Positions 8,446-17,711 of a DNA stretch of 41,320 nucleotides are shown piece by piece. A program made the position numbers and the translations under genes. The first letter of the stretch is position 1; each line of letters begins with the position of its first letter. Origin of the DNA: CAYFZO01 sp964347615 (lineage in GTDB: Bacteria; Pseudomonadota; Gammaproteobacteria; Poriferisulfidales; Oxydemutatoraceae); assembly GCA_964347615.1 (NCBI GenBank), contig CAYFZO010000019.1, positions 1-41,320 on the forward strand, in the 5' to 3' direction. Under the pieces are notes generated by a model. It was given only the letters and a program-made list of their open reading frames with translations, was not told the origin of the DNA and did no database searches.

Positions 8446-9438
8446 TCAAGGCGCCTTTTTCCACCGCGCCGCGTTTTCGGCCAGCGTGCCGGCGCAGGCG
8501 ACCGCGGCGGCGAGGTTTGCCGGCGACGCCTCTCCGGTGGCGGCGAGCTCCAACGCGGTGCCGTGGTCCACCGAAGTCCGTACGAAAGGCAGGCCGAGGG
8601 TGACGTTGACCGCGTCGTCGAAACCGGCGTGCTTGACGACCGGCAACCCCTGGTCGTGATACATCGCGACGACCGCGTCGCACCGGCTCAGTCTGCGGGG
8701 GATGAACGCGGTGTCGGCGGGCAACGGCCCCGTTACCTGCATCGTCGCCGACAGCTCTGAGACGACGGGGCGGATGACTTGTCGTTCTTCCTCTCCGAGG
8801 TGGCCGCTTTCGCCGGCGTGCGGGTTGAGTCCGCAGACCGCGATTCGTGGGTCGGCGACGCCGAACAGTCTGCGCAAGTCGGCGTCGACGATGCACAGCG
8901 TTCGTTTCAGGCGTTCGCGGGTCAGCGCCCGCGGCACCGCGGCGAGCGGCAAGTGCGTGGTCGCAAGCGCCACCCGCAGCCGTCCGTGCACCAGCATCAT
9001 CACCGTGTCGCAGTTGCAGGCGGCGGCGAGGTATTCGGTGTGGCCGGAGAACGCGTTGCCGGCTTCGATGACGGCGGCCTTGTTGACCGGGCTGGTGACC
9101 AGGGCGTCGAAACTACGGTTGCGGCAACCCGCGACGCCGGCGTCGATTTGCGCGAGCACGTAGCCGGCGTTGCGCGGGTCGGCGACACCGGCGGTCACGG
9201 GAGCGTCCGCCGCGATCTCGAGCAACGTCGTGTGCGTCTGCGGCGCCAGCGAGTCCTCAAGCTCGTCGGCGATTCCCAGGGCTTCGGCGCGTTCTCCGAT
9301 GACCGTAGGGTCGCCGACGATGACTACTTGATCAGTGCAGGGATCGGTGCAGGGGCGTTCGGCGCGCGCGCAAGCGAGCATCGCCGCGACGTCGGGGCCG
9401 ACGCCGGCGGGGTCGCCGGTTGTGACCGCAATCTTCAT
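8446..9438 (-). CDS. pdxA: 4-hydroxythreonine-4-phosphate dehydrogenase
   Basis: NAD-dependent, metal-dependent oxidation of 4-hydroxythreonine-4-phosphate in the DXP-dependent vitamin B6 pathway. The 330-residue protein starts with the family hallmark TTGDPAGVGPD and keeps SGHTEYLA, the LNPHAGE segment and YHDQGLPV; its histidines bind the metal. The C-terminal VDHGTALELA is also typical. It lies between surA and rsmA, the usual gammaproteobacterial order, with a 16-base gap after surA. Confidence 0.95.
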   Translation of the reverse strand: MKIAVTTGDPAGVGPDVAAMLACARAERPCTDPCTDQVVIVGDPTVIGERAEALGIADELEDSLAPQTHTTLLEIAADAPVTAGVADPRNAGYVLAQIDAGVAGCRNRSFDALVTSPVNKAAVIEAGNAFSGHTEYLAAACNCDTVMMLVHGRLRVALATTHLPLAAVPRALTRERLKRTLCIVDADLRRLFGVADPRIAVCGLNPHAGESGHLGEEERQVIRPVVSELSATMQVTGPLPADTAFIPRRLSRCDAVVAMYHDQGLPVVKHAGFDDAVNVTLGLPFVRTSVDHGTALELAATGEASPANLAAAVACAGTLAENAARWKKAP

Positions 9439-9454
9439 CGGCTGGGGGGCTTGT

Positions 9455-10846
9455 TCAGATGCGTATCTCGATGCGGCGGTTTTCCCGCAGCCTCAGCAAC
9501 CACAGTCTGGTCTCCTCTTCCGACTTGCTCCGTTTGATTTGCGCAATCGCCTCCCGGCGCATCACGTCGTCGCCGACGTCTTGTTCGCGCGTGCCGATGA
9601 CTTCGAGGAGGTGCCAGCCGAAAGCGGTTTTGAACGGGCCGACGACGTCGCCTTCGCCGCGCGCGCGCCTGACCGCTTCGGCGAATTCGGGCACGTAGTT
9701 ATCCAAGTTCGACCAACCCAGCTTGCCGCCCTGCATGGCGCTCAGCGGGTCCTGGGAGTACTCGCACGCGAGTGCTCCGAAGTCGTCGCCGTTCTTGAGA
9801 CGGCGTTTGACGTCGAGCAGCGTGCGCCTGACTTTTTCGTCGTCGTCTATCGGGTTGGTTTGCATCAGGACGTGGCGGACCCGGTACTGCAGCTGCATCA
9901 TCTCGGGGCCGTCGTTTCGGCTGGCGAGCAGTTGGAAGACGTGGACGCCGTCTCGGTTCGAGATCACTGGCACGCCGGCGTCGCGCAGCGTGTCGAGACG
10001 TCGGCGCACGGGGGAGGGCAGCGCCTCGGCGTCGCGCCAGCCGAGGTCCTTGATCCGGTAGCGCAGTTGCGCCGAAGGCGCCTTTTGTTCGTCCGCGGCG
10101 GCTTTCCAAAGTCGCGCCACGCGCCGGCGCAGTCCGGCGAGCGAGGAGAACGAGTCGCCGCGCAGCTGCCGCCGGATCCGGATGAGGCGTTGTTTCGCCG
10201 CGGCGAGCGCTTCGGGGTCCGCTTGCGGCGGCACGCGAATCTGCGCGAAATGGTACTCGGTCGTGAAACCGCGGTCCGCGTTGCTTGCCAGCGCGTTCTC
10301 TATTTCCTGTTCGCTGACCTTGATCTGGTCTATGACTTCCCGTTGCACCAGCCGCCGCGTAATCAAGTCCTTGCGCATCCGTTCGCGCAGCGCCTGAAAG
10401 TTTTCGCCGCTGCTCTCGACTTTTTGCTTGAATTCCGCAAGGGTCAGACCGTTGCGTTCCGCGGTGTCGGTGACAGCCCGGTCGAGCGTGATGTCGTCTA
10501 TATTGATGCCGATTCTTTTCGCTTCCTGCAGTTGCAGCTGCTCGACGATCATCTGCTGCAAAACCTGTCCGGCGAGCGCGCGTTCGTCGGGTTTCCCGCG
10601 GTTTTGCCGCGCCAGCACCGCGTGCGCGCGTTCGACGTTGGTTACGAGCTGGCGCTCGGTGATGGCCTCGTTCTCGACGATTGCGACGATGCGGTCGAGC
10701 GGCTGTTGCGCCGGCGCCGAAGCGGCGAAGACGCAGCATAAGGCGATGGGGGCGACGGGGAGAAACCGTCGCGCGGCGCGGGCGGCGGCGCTCCGCCCGG
10801 CGGGGTCGGTTGTTTCGCGGTGAGGCCGGTTCGCGTGCGACGTCAT
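9455..10846 (-). CDS. surA: Periplasmic chaperone and peptidyl-prolyl isomerase SurA
   Basis: Periplasmic chaperone for outer-membrane beta-barrel proteins, including LptD, encoded just upstream. From ATG 10846, which forms an ATGA overlap with lptD, the protein has 463 residues: a signal peptide to about residue 46, an N-terminal chaperone domain beginning near LDRIVAIVENEAIT, and two parvulin domains (about 180-290 and 295-410). The second matches active parvulins (RHVLMQTNP, FGALACEYSQDP, GGKLGW). The first is diverged and probably inactive, as in E. coli SurA. An upstream ATG at 10867 is less likely. Confidence 0.93.
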   Translation of the reverse strand: MTSHANRPHRETTDPAGRSAAARAARRFLPVAPIALCCVFAASAPAQQPLDRIVAIVENEAITERQLVTNVERAHAVLARQNRGKPDERALAGQVLQQMIVEQLQLQEAKRIGINIDDITLDRAVTDTAERNGLTLAEFKQKVESSGENFQALRERMRKDLITRRLVQREVIDQIKVSEQEIENALASNADRGFTTEYHFAQIRVPPQADPEALAAAKQRLIRIRRQLRGDSFSSLAGLRRRVARLWKAAADEQKAPSAQLRYRIKDLGWRDAEALPSPVRRRLDTLRDAGVPVISNRDGVHVFQLLASRNDGPEMMQLQYRVRHVLMQTNPIDDDEKVRRTLLDVKRRLKNGDDFGALACEYSQDPLSAMQGGKLGWSNLDNYVPEFAEAVRRARGEGDVVGPFKTAFGWHLLEVIGTREQDVGDDVMRREAIAQIKRSKSEEETRLWLLRLRENRRIEIRI

Positions 10847-12888
10847 TCCAGATAACCCGGTATCCACTTCTCAAGCAAGCGGCTGTCGGTGTTGGTTCCC
10901 AATTTGGTCAAGCCGTGCAGACTGAACTCTATTCCAATCATCGTATTGTAGTCCAACGAACCCGTGGCGATGGAGGCGCCGCCGTCGACGTCCTGCAACA
11001 GGCGTTGCCCCGCCAGGCGCAGGCTCCAGCAGCACGCGTCGTAACGCAACCCCGCCATCACCCCGACGTCTTCGCCGGCGCGCAGGTCGTACCACCAGCC
11101 TCCGAACCAGTTCCAGCGCGCGCCGAGCGGCAGGTGAAATCCGAGTTCGCTCTGGCTGAATCCTTGATCGCCGCGCAGGTAATGGTGCGACAGGCTGACG
11201 ATCTTGTTGCCGCCTGCGTCGAGCTTGAGACGGGTGGCGTGGCGCGCCGGCCGTTCGTTTTCCGTGTCCCAGACCAACGACGAGATGAACTTTATTTTCT
11301 CGTTGAGGTTCAATGCAAACTCCGCGGCGAGGTCGGAATAATCGTAGCGGTCGACGTCGGCGTCTTCGTCTTCGCCGGGGAGGCGGACTCGGCGGTTGCG
11401 GAAGTAGCTGGTGTGTCCGACGCTCAAGCGCAAGGCTTCCTTCCCGCTGCGCGAGTGAATCAGGCGGCTGCTGAGCGCCAGGGTCAGCTGGTCGGCGTCG
11501 CCGACGCGGTCCGGGCCGTTGTAGCGATTCTCCTCGAACAGTTGCGAGAAACGGAACTCGGACCTGCCCGTGTCGAACACCGGCAAGTCGTCCTGGTTTC
11601 TTCGCGGCACGTTGAGGTAGAACAGCTCCGGTTCGAACGTGTGGCGGTAGCGCTTGCGGTGAACCTCTTTCTCGAAGACCAATCCGGTGCGCAGGCTGAA
11701 CCACGGCAGGGTGCGGCTTTCGTCCGCGCGGTCGTCCAAGTCGTAATCGGTGTGGTGCAATCCGGCGCTTGGGGTGAAGTGAAAGCCCGGACGGCGGTAC
11801 CGCTGGCGCATGATGATTTCGCTGTCGAAGCGTTTGCCTTCGGCTTCGGCGAAAGTCTCGGCGGCGCCGCTTTGGCTCGGGCGTTTCCGATTGAAGTTCG
11901 CCCATTCGCCGTGCAACAGCAGGTCGAGCTTATGCTTCCGTGAATACAGGTTTTTCGTCAGCGACACGCTCGGTTGCCTTTCGAATAAGTTGTTGTCTTC
12001 GGTCCTGGCGTCTTTGTCGGAGCGTTGGAAATTCTCGGCGGTGAGATTCAAGTGCCACCCGCGCCACACGTAGTCGGCGAGGATTGCGCTGTTCAGGTAG
12101 TTTTCCCCGATCAAGTCGAAGGAGCCGCTCAAGTCTTCGATATAGTCTTCGTCCGACACCCTTTGCAGCTTTGCTTTCACCCGCAGCTTCTCGCCGGCTT
12201 TGGTCTGATGATTCAGCGTGTACGAGTAACGGTTGTCGTCCTCGTACTCGTCGTCGTCGAGCCAGTCGCCCTCCACGAGGCCTTCGTGGAAACGGTAGAG
12301 GTAGCGGTAGTTGCTTGCGAACTGCAACCCGCGCCTTGAAAGGAGGCGGGGCTCAAGGACGGCGTCGTGGTTCGGGGCGAGGTTGAAGTAGAAGGGGAAA
12401 GTCAGGGTGGCGCCGGTTTCGCTGTTGTCGCCGACGTCGGGCGAAAGAAATCCCGACTTGCGTTTGCCTTCAAGCGCCACGCGGTATCTCGGCAGGTACA
12501 GCAGCGGGGTGTTGGCGACCACGAGCCACGCGTCTCTTGCGGTGCCGACGCCGCGTTCATGATCCATGGTGAAACGGTCGGCGGAAAGGAACCAGAGGGG
12601 ATTCTCGGTTTCGCAATTGGTGTAGCGCACGTTGCCTCGCGCCTGAAAGCGCCCGCTCTTCGAATCGTAGTCGATGCGCTCCGCGCGGATGCGGTTGCCG
12701 CGTTGTTCGATCTGCACTTCGCCCGACAGGCGTCCGCCGGTGCCCGCGCGCGCCGAGAAGCGTTGCGCCGACGCCTTGATTGCGCTGGTTTCGGGGTCGT
12801 CGTGCAGCGGACACTGTCTCGCCGTCGCGCCCGAGGCGGCCGTGGTAAGTGCCGCGGCGAGCAGGCACCTCGCCGAAAGCGTTTTCAC
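10843..12888 (-). CDS. lptD: LPS-assembly protein LptD
   Basis: Outer-membrane beta-barrel that, with lipoprotein LptE, inserts lipopolysaccharide into the outer leaflet. It starts at GTG 12888 in a GTGA overlap with rnt and encodes 681 residues, shorter than the 784 of E. coli. A signal peptide (about 1-23) is followed by a periplasmic OstA-type jellyroll (about 35-140) and the barrel. The four cysteines known to form LptD disulfides have counterparts: Cys26, Cys92 and the adjacent pair Cys619-Cys620 (DACCWSL). Coupling to surA, whose product helps fold LptD, is notable. No lptE is in the window. Confidence 0.93.
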   Translation of the reverse strand: MKTLSARCLLAAALTTAASGATARQCPLHDDPETSAIKASAQRFSARAGTGGRLSGEVQIEQRGNRIRAERIDYDSKSGRFQARGNVRYTNCETENPLWFLSADRFTMDHERGVGTARDAWLVVANTPLLYLPRYRVALEGKRKSGFLSPDVGDNSETGATLTFPFYFNLAPNHDAVLEPRLLSRRGLQFASNYRYLYRFHEGLVEGDWLDDDEYEDDNRYSYTLNHQTKAGEKLRVKAKLQRVSDEDYIEDLSGSFDLIGENYLNSAILADYVWRGWHLNLTAENFQRSDKDARTEDNNLFERQPSVSLTKNLYSRKHKLDLLLHGEWANFNRKRPSQSGAAETFAEAEGKRFDSEIIMRQRYRRPGFHFTPSAGLHHTDYDLDDRADESRTLPWFSLRTGLVFEKEVHRKRYRHTFEPELFYLNVPRRNQDDLPVFDTGRSEFRFSQLFEENRYNGPDRVGDADQLTLALSSRLIHSRSGKEALRLSVGHTSYFRNRRVRLPGEDEDADVDRYDYSDLAAEFALNLNEKIKFISSLVWDTENERPARHATRLKLDAGGNKIVSLSHHYLRGDQGFSQSELGFHLPLGARWNWFGGWWYDLRAGEDVGVMAGLRYDACCWSLRLAGQRLLQDVDGGASIATGSLDYNTMIGIEFSLHGLTKLGTNTDSRLLEKWIPGYLE

Positions 12889-13508
12889 GGGCCGCCGCGT
12901 TCGAACCGTCGCCAGCGGTTGAACACGTTGCACAGGATCCGCGCGGTGACGTCGGCGTCGTAATCGGCCGAATGCGCTTTGTCGCTGTCCCATTCGATGC
13001 CGATGGTTTCGGCGATTTTCGGCAGCACCGTCTGCCCGTACGCCAAAGCGCCGAGGGTCACGGTGTCTATGTTGCTGAAAGCGTGGAACGGGTTGTCCTT
13101 GACGCCGGTGCGGTTGACCGCGGCGTTGAGGAACTTCAAGTCGAACGAGGCGTTGTGGCCGACGAGAATCGCCCGGGTGCATCCGTTCTCCTCAAGTTCG
13201 CCGCGCACTTTCGAGAACAGCGAGTTCAGCACTTCCTCTTCGGGTTTTGCGTTGCGGGTGCGGTCGAACGGGTCTATGCAGTTGACCCTGAGCGCGGATT
13301 CCTCCATGTTCGAGCCGGAGAAAGGCTTGACCGCGAAGCACACGTTGCTTTTGGGGTAGAGCAGGCGTTGCTTGTCGACGCCGATGAACACCGCCGCGAT
13401 TTCGAGCAGGGCGTCGGTCGCTTCGTTGAAGCCGCCGGTTTCGACGTCGACCACCACCGGCAGGAATCCGCGGAAGCCGTTCTTGGGAGTTACGCGTGTA
13501 TTGACCAT
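12885..13508 (-). CDS. rnt: Ribonuclease T
   Basis: A DEDDh 3'-5' exonuclease that trims the 3' ends of tRNA (CCA turnover) and of stable RNAs including 23S and 5S. The 207-residue protein contains the exonuclease motifs PVVVDVETGG (Exo I), LVGHNASFDL (Exo II) and HSADYDADVT (Exo III with the catalytic His). It starts at ATG 13508, after pyrC with a 46-base gap, and overlaps lptD by four bases. pyrC-rnt adjacency is common in Pseudomonas-like genomes. Confidence 0.94.
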   Translation of the reverse strand: MVNTRVTPKNGFRGFLPVVVDVETGGFNEATDALLEIAAVFIGVDKQRLLYPKSNVCFAVKPFSGSNMEESALRVNCIDPFDRTRNAKPEEEVLNSLFSKVRGELEENGCTRAILVGHNASFDLKFLNAAVNRTGVKDNPFHAFSNIDTVTLGALAYGQTVLPKIAETIGIEWDSDKAHSADYDADVTARILCNVFNRWRRFERGGP

Positions 13509-13554
13509 GGTGTGATTACGAGCCGCGGGCTCGTGGATACGGCGTCCCCGTCGT

Positions 13555-14625
13555 TCATTGCGGCGCCGCGGCGTCTTGCACCGACGCCCGCCAGGCAACG
13601 GTTTCTCCGGCGCGAAACGGAACGACGCGCAAGTCGCCCGCTTCAAGCGCTTCGGGCACGCGCCACGGCTGTTTGACCAGCCGCAGGCGCTGCGTGTTTT
13701 GCGCCAGGCCATAGAACGCCGCGCCGTTGACCCCGGTGAACGCTTCGAGCTTGTTCAGCGCACCTGCGAGCTCGAAGATCTCGGCGTAGGTTTCGATTGC
13801 CGCCGGGGCGTTGAACACGCCCGCGCAACCGTGGTCCCGGCACTTGTCCTCAAGGCGGTGCGGCGCCGAGTCGGTGCCGGCGAAAAAGCAAGGCTCGCCG
13901 CCCGTCGCCGCCTCGATCAGCGCGGCACGGTCGCGTTCGCGTTGCGCTGGCGGCAGACAGTGGCGGTGCGGGCGCAGGCCGCCGTCGAACAGTGCGTTGC
14001 GGGTGTACAGCAGATGGTGCGGGGTGATGGTTGCACCCGTGTTGTTTTCGCTGCGTACGAAGTCCACGGCTTCGCGCGTTGTAACGTGTTCGAGAACGAT
14101 CTTGAGTTCCGGGAAACGCTTGCGCATCGGCGAGAGCGTGGTTTCGATGAAGACTTTTTCCCGGTCGTAGAAATCGACGTCCGCTTCGACGCTTTCACCG
14201 TGCAGCAGCAGCGGCAGCCGCCGTTTCTGCATTTCTTCGAACGCCGGATAGAGACCGACGACGTCCGAGACTCCGTGGTCGGCGCCGGTGGTCGCGCCTT
14301 TCGGGTACAGTTTCGCGCCAAAGACCTCGTCGTAGGCACCGGCGTCGGGTTTGGCGGCGGCGATGGTCTGCGGCGTGGTCGCGTCGTTCAGATACAGGGT
14401 TACCAGCGGCTCGAACCCGCCGCTCGCTTCGTCGACGAGCGCTTTGCGGTAGCGTGAGCACGACGTCGCGTCGGTCAGCGGCACGGCGAGGTTGGGCATC
14501 GCGATTGCGCGCGCAAAAACGCGCGTGGTGTGAGGCAGGGCAAGGCGCATCATCTCGCCTTCTCTGAAATGCGCGTGCCAATCGTCGGGGCGGATGATGT
14601 TCAGGCTGTTTGGCTCGTCGCTCAA
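13555..14625 (-). CDS. pyrC: Dihydroorotase
   Basis: Closes N-carbamoyl-aspartate to dihydroorotate in pyrimidine synthesis. It contains the metal-binding pair in DWHAHF (His17, His19) and the lysine expected to be carbamylated (Lys105 in FGAKLYPKGATT). I chose TTG at 14625: AAAGG lies just upstream, and the resulting 356 residues match the family (E. coli 348). The open frame also contains ATG codons 5' of this, but those would place the start upstream of the likely promoter at 14661-14669. The start remains the least certain in this block. Confidence 0.9.
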   Translation of the reverse strand: MSDEPNSLNIIRPDDWHAHFREGEMMRLALPHTTRVFARAIAMPNLAVPLTDATSCSRYRKALVDEASGGFEPLVTLYLNDATTPQTIAAAKPDAGAYDEVFGAKLYPKGATTGADHGVSDVVGLYPAFEEMQKRRLPLLLHGESVEADVDFYDREKVFIETTLSPMRKRFPELKIVLEHVTTREAVDFVRSENNTGATITPHHLLYTRNALFDGGLRPHRHCLPPAQRERDRAALIEAATGGEPCFFAGTDSAPHRLEDKCRDHGCAGVFNAPAAIETYAEIFELAGALNKLEAFTGVNGAAFYGLAQNTQRLRLVKQPWRVPEALEAGDLRVVPFRAGETVAWRASVQDAAAPQ

Positions 14626-14656
14626 TGCCTTTAATGTTTTATTTGAAGCGGTTTTC

Positions 14657-14669
14657 TGCCATGATAGCA
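14657..14669. promoter_or_regulatory. Face-to-face extended -10 elements for argG (+) and pyrC (-)
   Basis: The 13-base core TGCCATGATAGCA reads as an extended -10 on both strands: TGC-CATGAT rightward (14657-14665) and TGC-TATCAT leftward (14669-14661). Predicted starts are near 14672 for argG and 14654 for pyrC, each about 20-30 bases before its start codon. No good -35 was found on either strand. Confidence 0.5.
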
Positions 14670-14692
14670 CAGCAACGGCACCCGCTTTCATC

Positions 14693-15910
14693 ATGAGCAA
14701 AGTACACAAAGTAGTGCTCGCCTACTCCGGCGGGCTGGACACTTCGATTATTCTCAAGTGGTTGCAGACCGCTTACGGTTGCGAGGTGTGCACTTTCACC
14801 GCCGATATCGGGCAGGGGGAAGACCATGCGCCGGTGCGGGCGAAAGCCCTCGCGCTCGGCGCAAGCGAAGTGTTCATCGAAGATTTGCGCGAGGAGTTCG
14901 TCCGCGACTTCGTGTTTCCGATGTTTCGCGCAAACGCCGTGTACGAAGGCGAGTATCTGCTCGGTACCGCAATCGCTCGCCCGTTGATCGCGAAGCGCCT
15001 GGTCGAGATCGCCGCCCGGGTCGGCGCCGGCGCGATCGCTCACGGTGCGACCGGCAAGGGCAACGACCAGGTTCGGTTTGAGCTCGGCGCGTACGCGCTG
15101 AAACCCGACGTCAAGATTATTTCGCCGTGGCGCGAGTGGGATTTGAATTCACGCTCGGCGTTGATGGCGTACGCCGAAAGGCACGGCATCGAGGTCGAGA
15201 AAGGCGACGACGGCGCTTCGCCTTATTCGATGGACGCCAATCTGCTGCACGTCTCGTACGAGGGTGGCGCACTCGAAGACCCGTGGACGCCCGCCGACGA
15301 GTCCGTCTGGTTGCGTACGGTTTCACCCGAGCGTGCGCCCGACGAAGCGGCTTACGTCGAGGTGGACTTCGAACACGGCGACGCGGTCGCGCTCGACGGT
15401 GAAACGCTGTCGCCGGCGGCCTTGCTCGCCGCCTTGAACGAACTGGCCGGGCGCCACGGCGTCGGACGCGCCGACGTCGTCGAGAATCGTTACGTCGGCA
15501 TCAAATCGAGAGGCTGTTATGAAACGCCGGGCGGGACGGTGCTCGCGAAAGCGCACCGGGCGATCGAGTCCGTGACACTCGACCGCGAGGCGCAACATCT
15601 CAAGGACGAGCTGATGCCGCGCTACGCAACGCTCGTCTACAATGGCTACTGGTGGAGCGACGAACGCAGGATGTTGCAGAAATTGATCGACGAAAGCCAG
15701 AAAGCCGTTGCCGGCACGGTGCGGCTCAAGCTGTACAAAGGAGGAGTCTCGATTGTCGGACGGCGCTCGCCGAACTCGCTGTTCGACGAGAAAGTTGCGA
15801 CTTTCGAGGCCGACGACGGCGCGTACGACCAGTCCGACGCAACGGGATTCATCAACCTGAACGCCTTGCGCCTCAAACTTGCCGCGAGGCGCGGCCCTAA
15901 AGTAGAATGA
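14693..15910 (+). CDS. argG: Argininosuccinate synthase
   Basis: Joins citrulline and aspartate using ATP in arginine synthesis. The 405-residue protein starts MSKVHKVVLAYSGGLDTS, carrying the N-type ATP pyrophosphatase P-loop SGGLDTS, and keeps the citrulline/aspartate-binding GATGKGNDQVRFE. The ATG at 14693 has no visible Shine-Dalgarno site, and the 5' leader would be only about 20 bases. It diverges from pyrC and overlaps mlaA by four bases, an unusual partner that may reflect simple packing. Confidence 0.96.
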   Translation: MSKVHKVVLAYSGGLDTSIILKWLQTAYGCEVCTFTADIGQGEDHAPVRAKALALGASEVFIEDLREEFVRDFVFPMFRANAVYEGEYLLGTAIARPLIAKRLVEIAARVGAGAIAHGATGKGNDQVRFELGAYALKPDVKIISPWREWDLNSRSALMAYAERHGIEVEKGDDGASPYSMDANLLHVSYEGGALEDPWTPADESVWLRTVSPERAPDEAAYVEVDFEHGDAVALDGETLSPAALLAALNELAGRHGVGRADVVENRYVGIKSRGCYETPGGTVLAKAHRAIESVTLDREAQHLKDELMPRYATLVYNGYWWSDERRMLQKLIDESQKAVAGTVRLKLYKGGVSIVGRRSPNSLFDEKVATFEADDGAYDQSDATGFINLNALRLKLAARRGPKVE

Positions 15911-16665
15911 CGCCGATGAGACTTTGGAAGATAGAAGCCCGGCGGCTTTCCCGACTTTTTCCCCGCGCGCTGTTGCTCGGCGTCGTGTTGCTGGCGGGAA
16001 GCGGTTGCGCGGTCAAACAGGCGCTGAACGACGACCCGCGCGACCCGTGGGAGGGTTACAATCGCCACGTGTTCGCTTTCAACGAGTCCGTGGACGTGGT
16101 GGTGCTGACGCCGGCGGCGAAAGGCTACCGAACCCTGCTGCCCGAATTCGCCAGGCGCGGCGTCTCCAATTTCTTTTCCAATGTCGAGGATTTGCCGAGC
16201 GCGCTGAACAATTTTCTGCAGGCCGACTTCGCCGGCGCCGGCAATGACGTCCTGAGATTTTTGATCAATTCGACGCTCGGCGTCCTGGGCTTGTTCGACC
16301 CCGCGACTCCGATGGGTTTGACCAAGCAGGACGAGGACTTCGGGCAGACGCTCGGCGTCTGGGGCGTCGGACCGGGGCCTTACTTTGTCTTGCCGTTGCT
16401 TGGGCCGAGCACCTTGCGCGATTTTCCGGGCCGGATAGTGGACTTTCTGATTTATCCGTTCAACTGGGTTGACGACAGCGGCACCAGGAACGTCCTGCAA
16501 GGGGTGAGGTTGGTCAGCACCCGCGAGGGTTTTCTCGATCAGGAGGCAATCCTGAGGAATCTGTCCCCGGATTACTACCAGCAGCTCAAGAGCTTTTATC
16601 TGAACCGTCGCCAACACTCGATCACGGACGGCGCGGTCGAGATAGACGACAGCCTGTACCAGTAG
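15907..16665 (+). CDS. mlaA: Outer-membrane lipoprotein MlaA (VacJ)
   Basis: Component of the Mla pathway that removes misplaced phospholipids from the outer leaflet of the outer membrane. The 252-residue precursor has a signal sequence with lipobox LAGSGC (lipidated Cys34) and family motifs DPWEGYNRHVFAFNE and GPYFVLPLLGPSTLRD. It would be processed by Lgt, encoded at 3974-4753. Start ATG 15907 lies inside the argG stop. The other mla genes (mlaBCDEF) are not in the window. Confidence 0.94.
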   Translation: MTPMRLWKIEARRLSRLFPRALLLGVVLLAGSGCAVKQALNDDPRDPWEGYNRHVFAFNESVDVVVLTPAAKGYRTLLPEFARRGVSNFFSNVEDLPSALNNFLQADFAGAGNDVLRFLINSTLGVLGLFDPATPMGLTKQDEDFGQTLGVWGVGPGPYFVLPLLGPSTLRDFPGRIVDFLIYPFNWVDDSGTRNVLQGVRLVSTREGFLDQEAILRNLSPDYYQQLKSFYLNRRQHSITDGAVEIDDSLYQ

Positions 16666-16710
16666 CGGTCGAGTCGGCGATCCGGTTTTTCGGCAAGTGA
16701 GGAAATCACC

Positions 16711-17325
16711 ATGAGCGGCGGCAAGGTCAAATTCTTGGAAGACACCGAGAAGGTTTCACCGGACGATGAAAAGATCGCCGACGCGCTGCGGTTGATCATC
16801 GATGAAATCGGGGAAGATCCCCGGCGCGAGGGACTGGCGAAAACTCCCGCGCGGTTCGCCGGCGCGATTCGCTACCTCACCAGCGGCTACGGCATAGACG
16901 TTAAGGACGCGGTCAGCGACGCGCTGTTTGAAGTGGACTGCGAGGAGATGGTGATCGTCAAGGACATCGAGTTTTACTCGTTGTGCGAGCATCACATTCT
17001 CCCGATCACCGGCAAGGTGCACGTCGGCTATCTGCCGTGCGGCAAGGTCATCGGTCTCAGCAAGATCGCCCGGGTCGTGGATATTTTCGCCCGCCGCCTG
17101 CAGGTGCAGGAGAGGATGACCAGCCAGATAGCCGAAGGCCTGATGGAAACGCTCGGTGCGCTCGGCGTCGGCGTCGTGGTCGAGGCGGTGCATTACTGCA
17201 TGGTGATGCGCGGAGTGCAAAAGCAAAACAGCAAGACGGTGACCAGTGCCATGCTCGGCGCCTTCCGCGAGGACAACCGCACCCGCGCCGAGTTCATGGA
17301 GTTGGTCAAAGGCTCGTACGCCTGA
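16711..17325 (+). CDS. folE: GTP cyclohydrolase I (FolE type)
   Basis: Converts GTP to dihydroneopterin triphosphate, the first step of folate synthesis. The 204-residue protein has the zinc ligands Cys92, His95 (SLCEHHILP) and Cys163 (HYCMVMRG), and the conserved HVGYLP and GLSKIARVV segments. A GTGAGGA Shine-Dalgarno site precedes ATG 16711. It follows mlaA by 45 bases on the same strand and converges on the YciI-like gene. Folate use by thyA and folA is elsewhere in the window. Confidence 0.96.
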   Translation: MSGGKVKFLEDTEKVSPDDEKIADALRLIIDEIGEDPRREGLAKTPARFAGAIRYLTSGYGIDVKDAVSDALFEVDCEEMVIVKDIEFYSLCEHHILPITGKVHVGYLPCGKVIGLSKIARVVDIFARRLQVQERMTSQIAEGLMETLGALGVGVVVEAVHYCMVMRGVQKQNSKTVTSAMLGAFREDNRTRAEFMELVKGSYA

Positions 17326-17348
17326 TGGTTCTTCCGCGGCGGTCTTTC

Positions 17349-17384
17349 CGTTTCAGCGCAACAGCCCGTTTCAGCGCAACAGCG
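17349..17384. repeat. Two 18-bp tandem copies at the 3' end of the YciI-like gene
   Basis: The 17-base CGTTTCAGCGCAACAGC occurs at 17349-17365 and 17367-17383. The inner copy spans the last codons and TGA of the YciI-like gene; the outer copy duplicates them just beyond the stop. Since the period is 18 bases, a read-through ribosome would meet a second in-frame TGA. Confidence 0.85.
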
Positions 17385-17670
17385 GATTGAACGGCTTGAC
17401 TTGCACCTCGGCGTACACGCCCGCCGCCAAGTAAGGCTCGTCGTCGGCCCAGCTTTGTGCGTCGTCCAGGGAGTCGAATTCGGCGATGATCAGGCTGCCG
17501 GTGAAACCGGCGTCCCCGGGGTCGAGACAGTCGGCCGCCGGGAAAGGCCCCGCGACCAGCAGCCGCCCGCTTTGCTGCAACGCCCGCAGGCGGGCGAGGT
17601 GCGCCTCCCGCGTCTGCTTGCGTTTTTCGAGGCTGCCGGGCAGGTCTTTGCAGATGAACGCGTACCACAT
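17371..17670 (-). CDS. YciI family protein
   Basis: A 99-residue ferredoxin-like-fold protein starting MWYAFICKDLPGSLEKR, with the family's HLARLRALQQSGRLLVAGPF and DDAQSWADDEPYLAAGVY. YciI proteins are thought to be small enzymes or binding proteins with a conserved His-Asp pair; the exact function is unknown. The start at 17670 fits the usual length; GTG at 17691 is an alternative. It converges with folE, and the 45-base gap holds no obvious terminator. Confidence 0.85.
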   Translation of the reverse strand: MWYAFICKDLPGSLEKRKQTREAHLARLRALQQSGRLLVAGPFPAADCLDPGDAGFTGSLIIAEFDSLDDAQSWADDEPYLAAGVYAEVQVKPFNPLLR

Positions 17671-17711
17671 GACGGGGGCAGACCCTACCACGCGGGATCG
17701 CCGGGTGAAAA

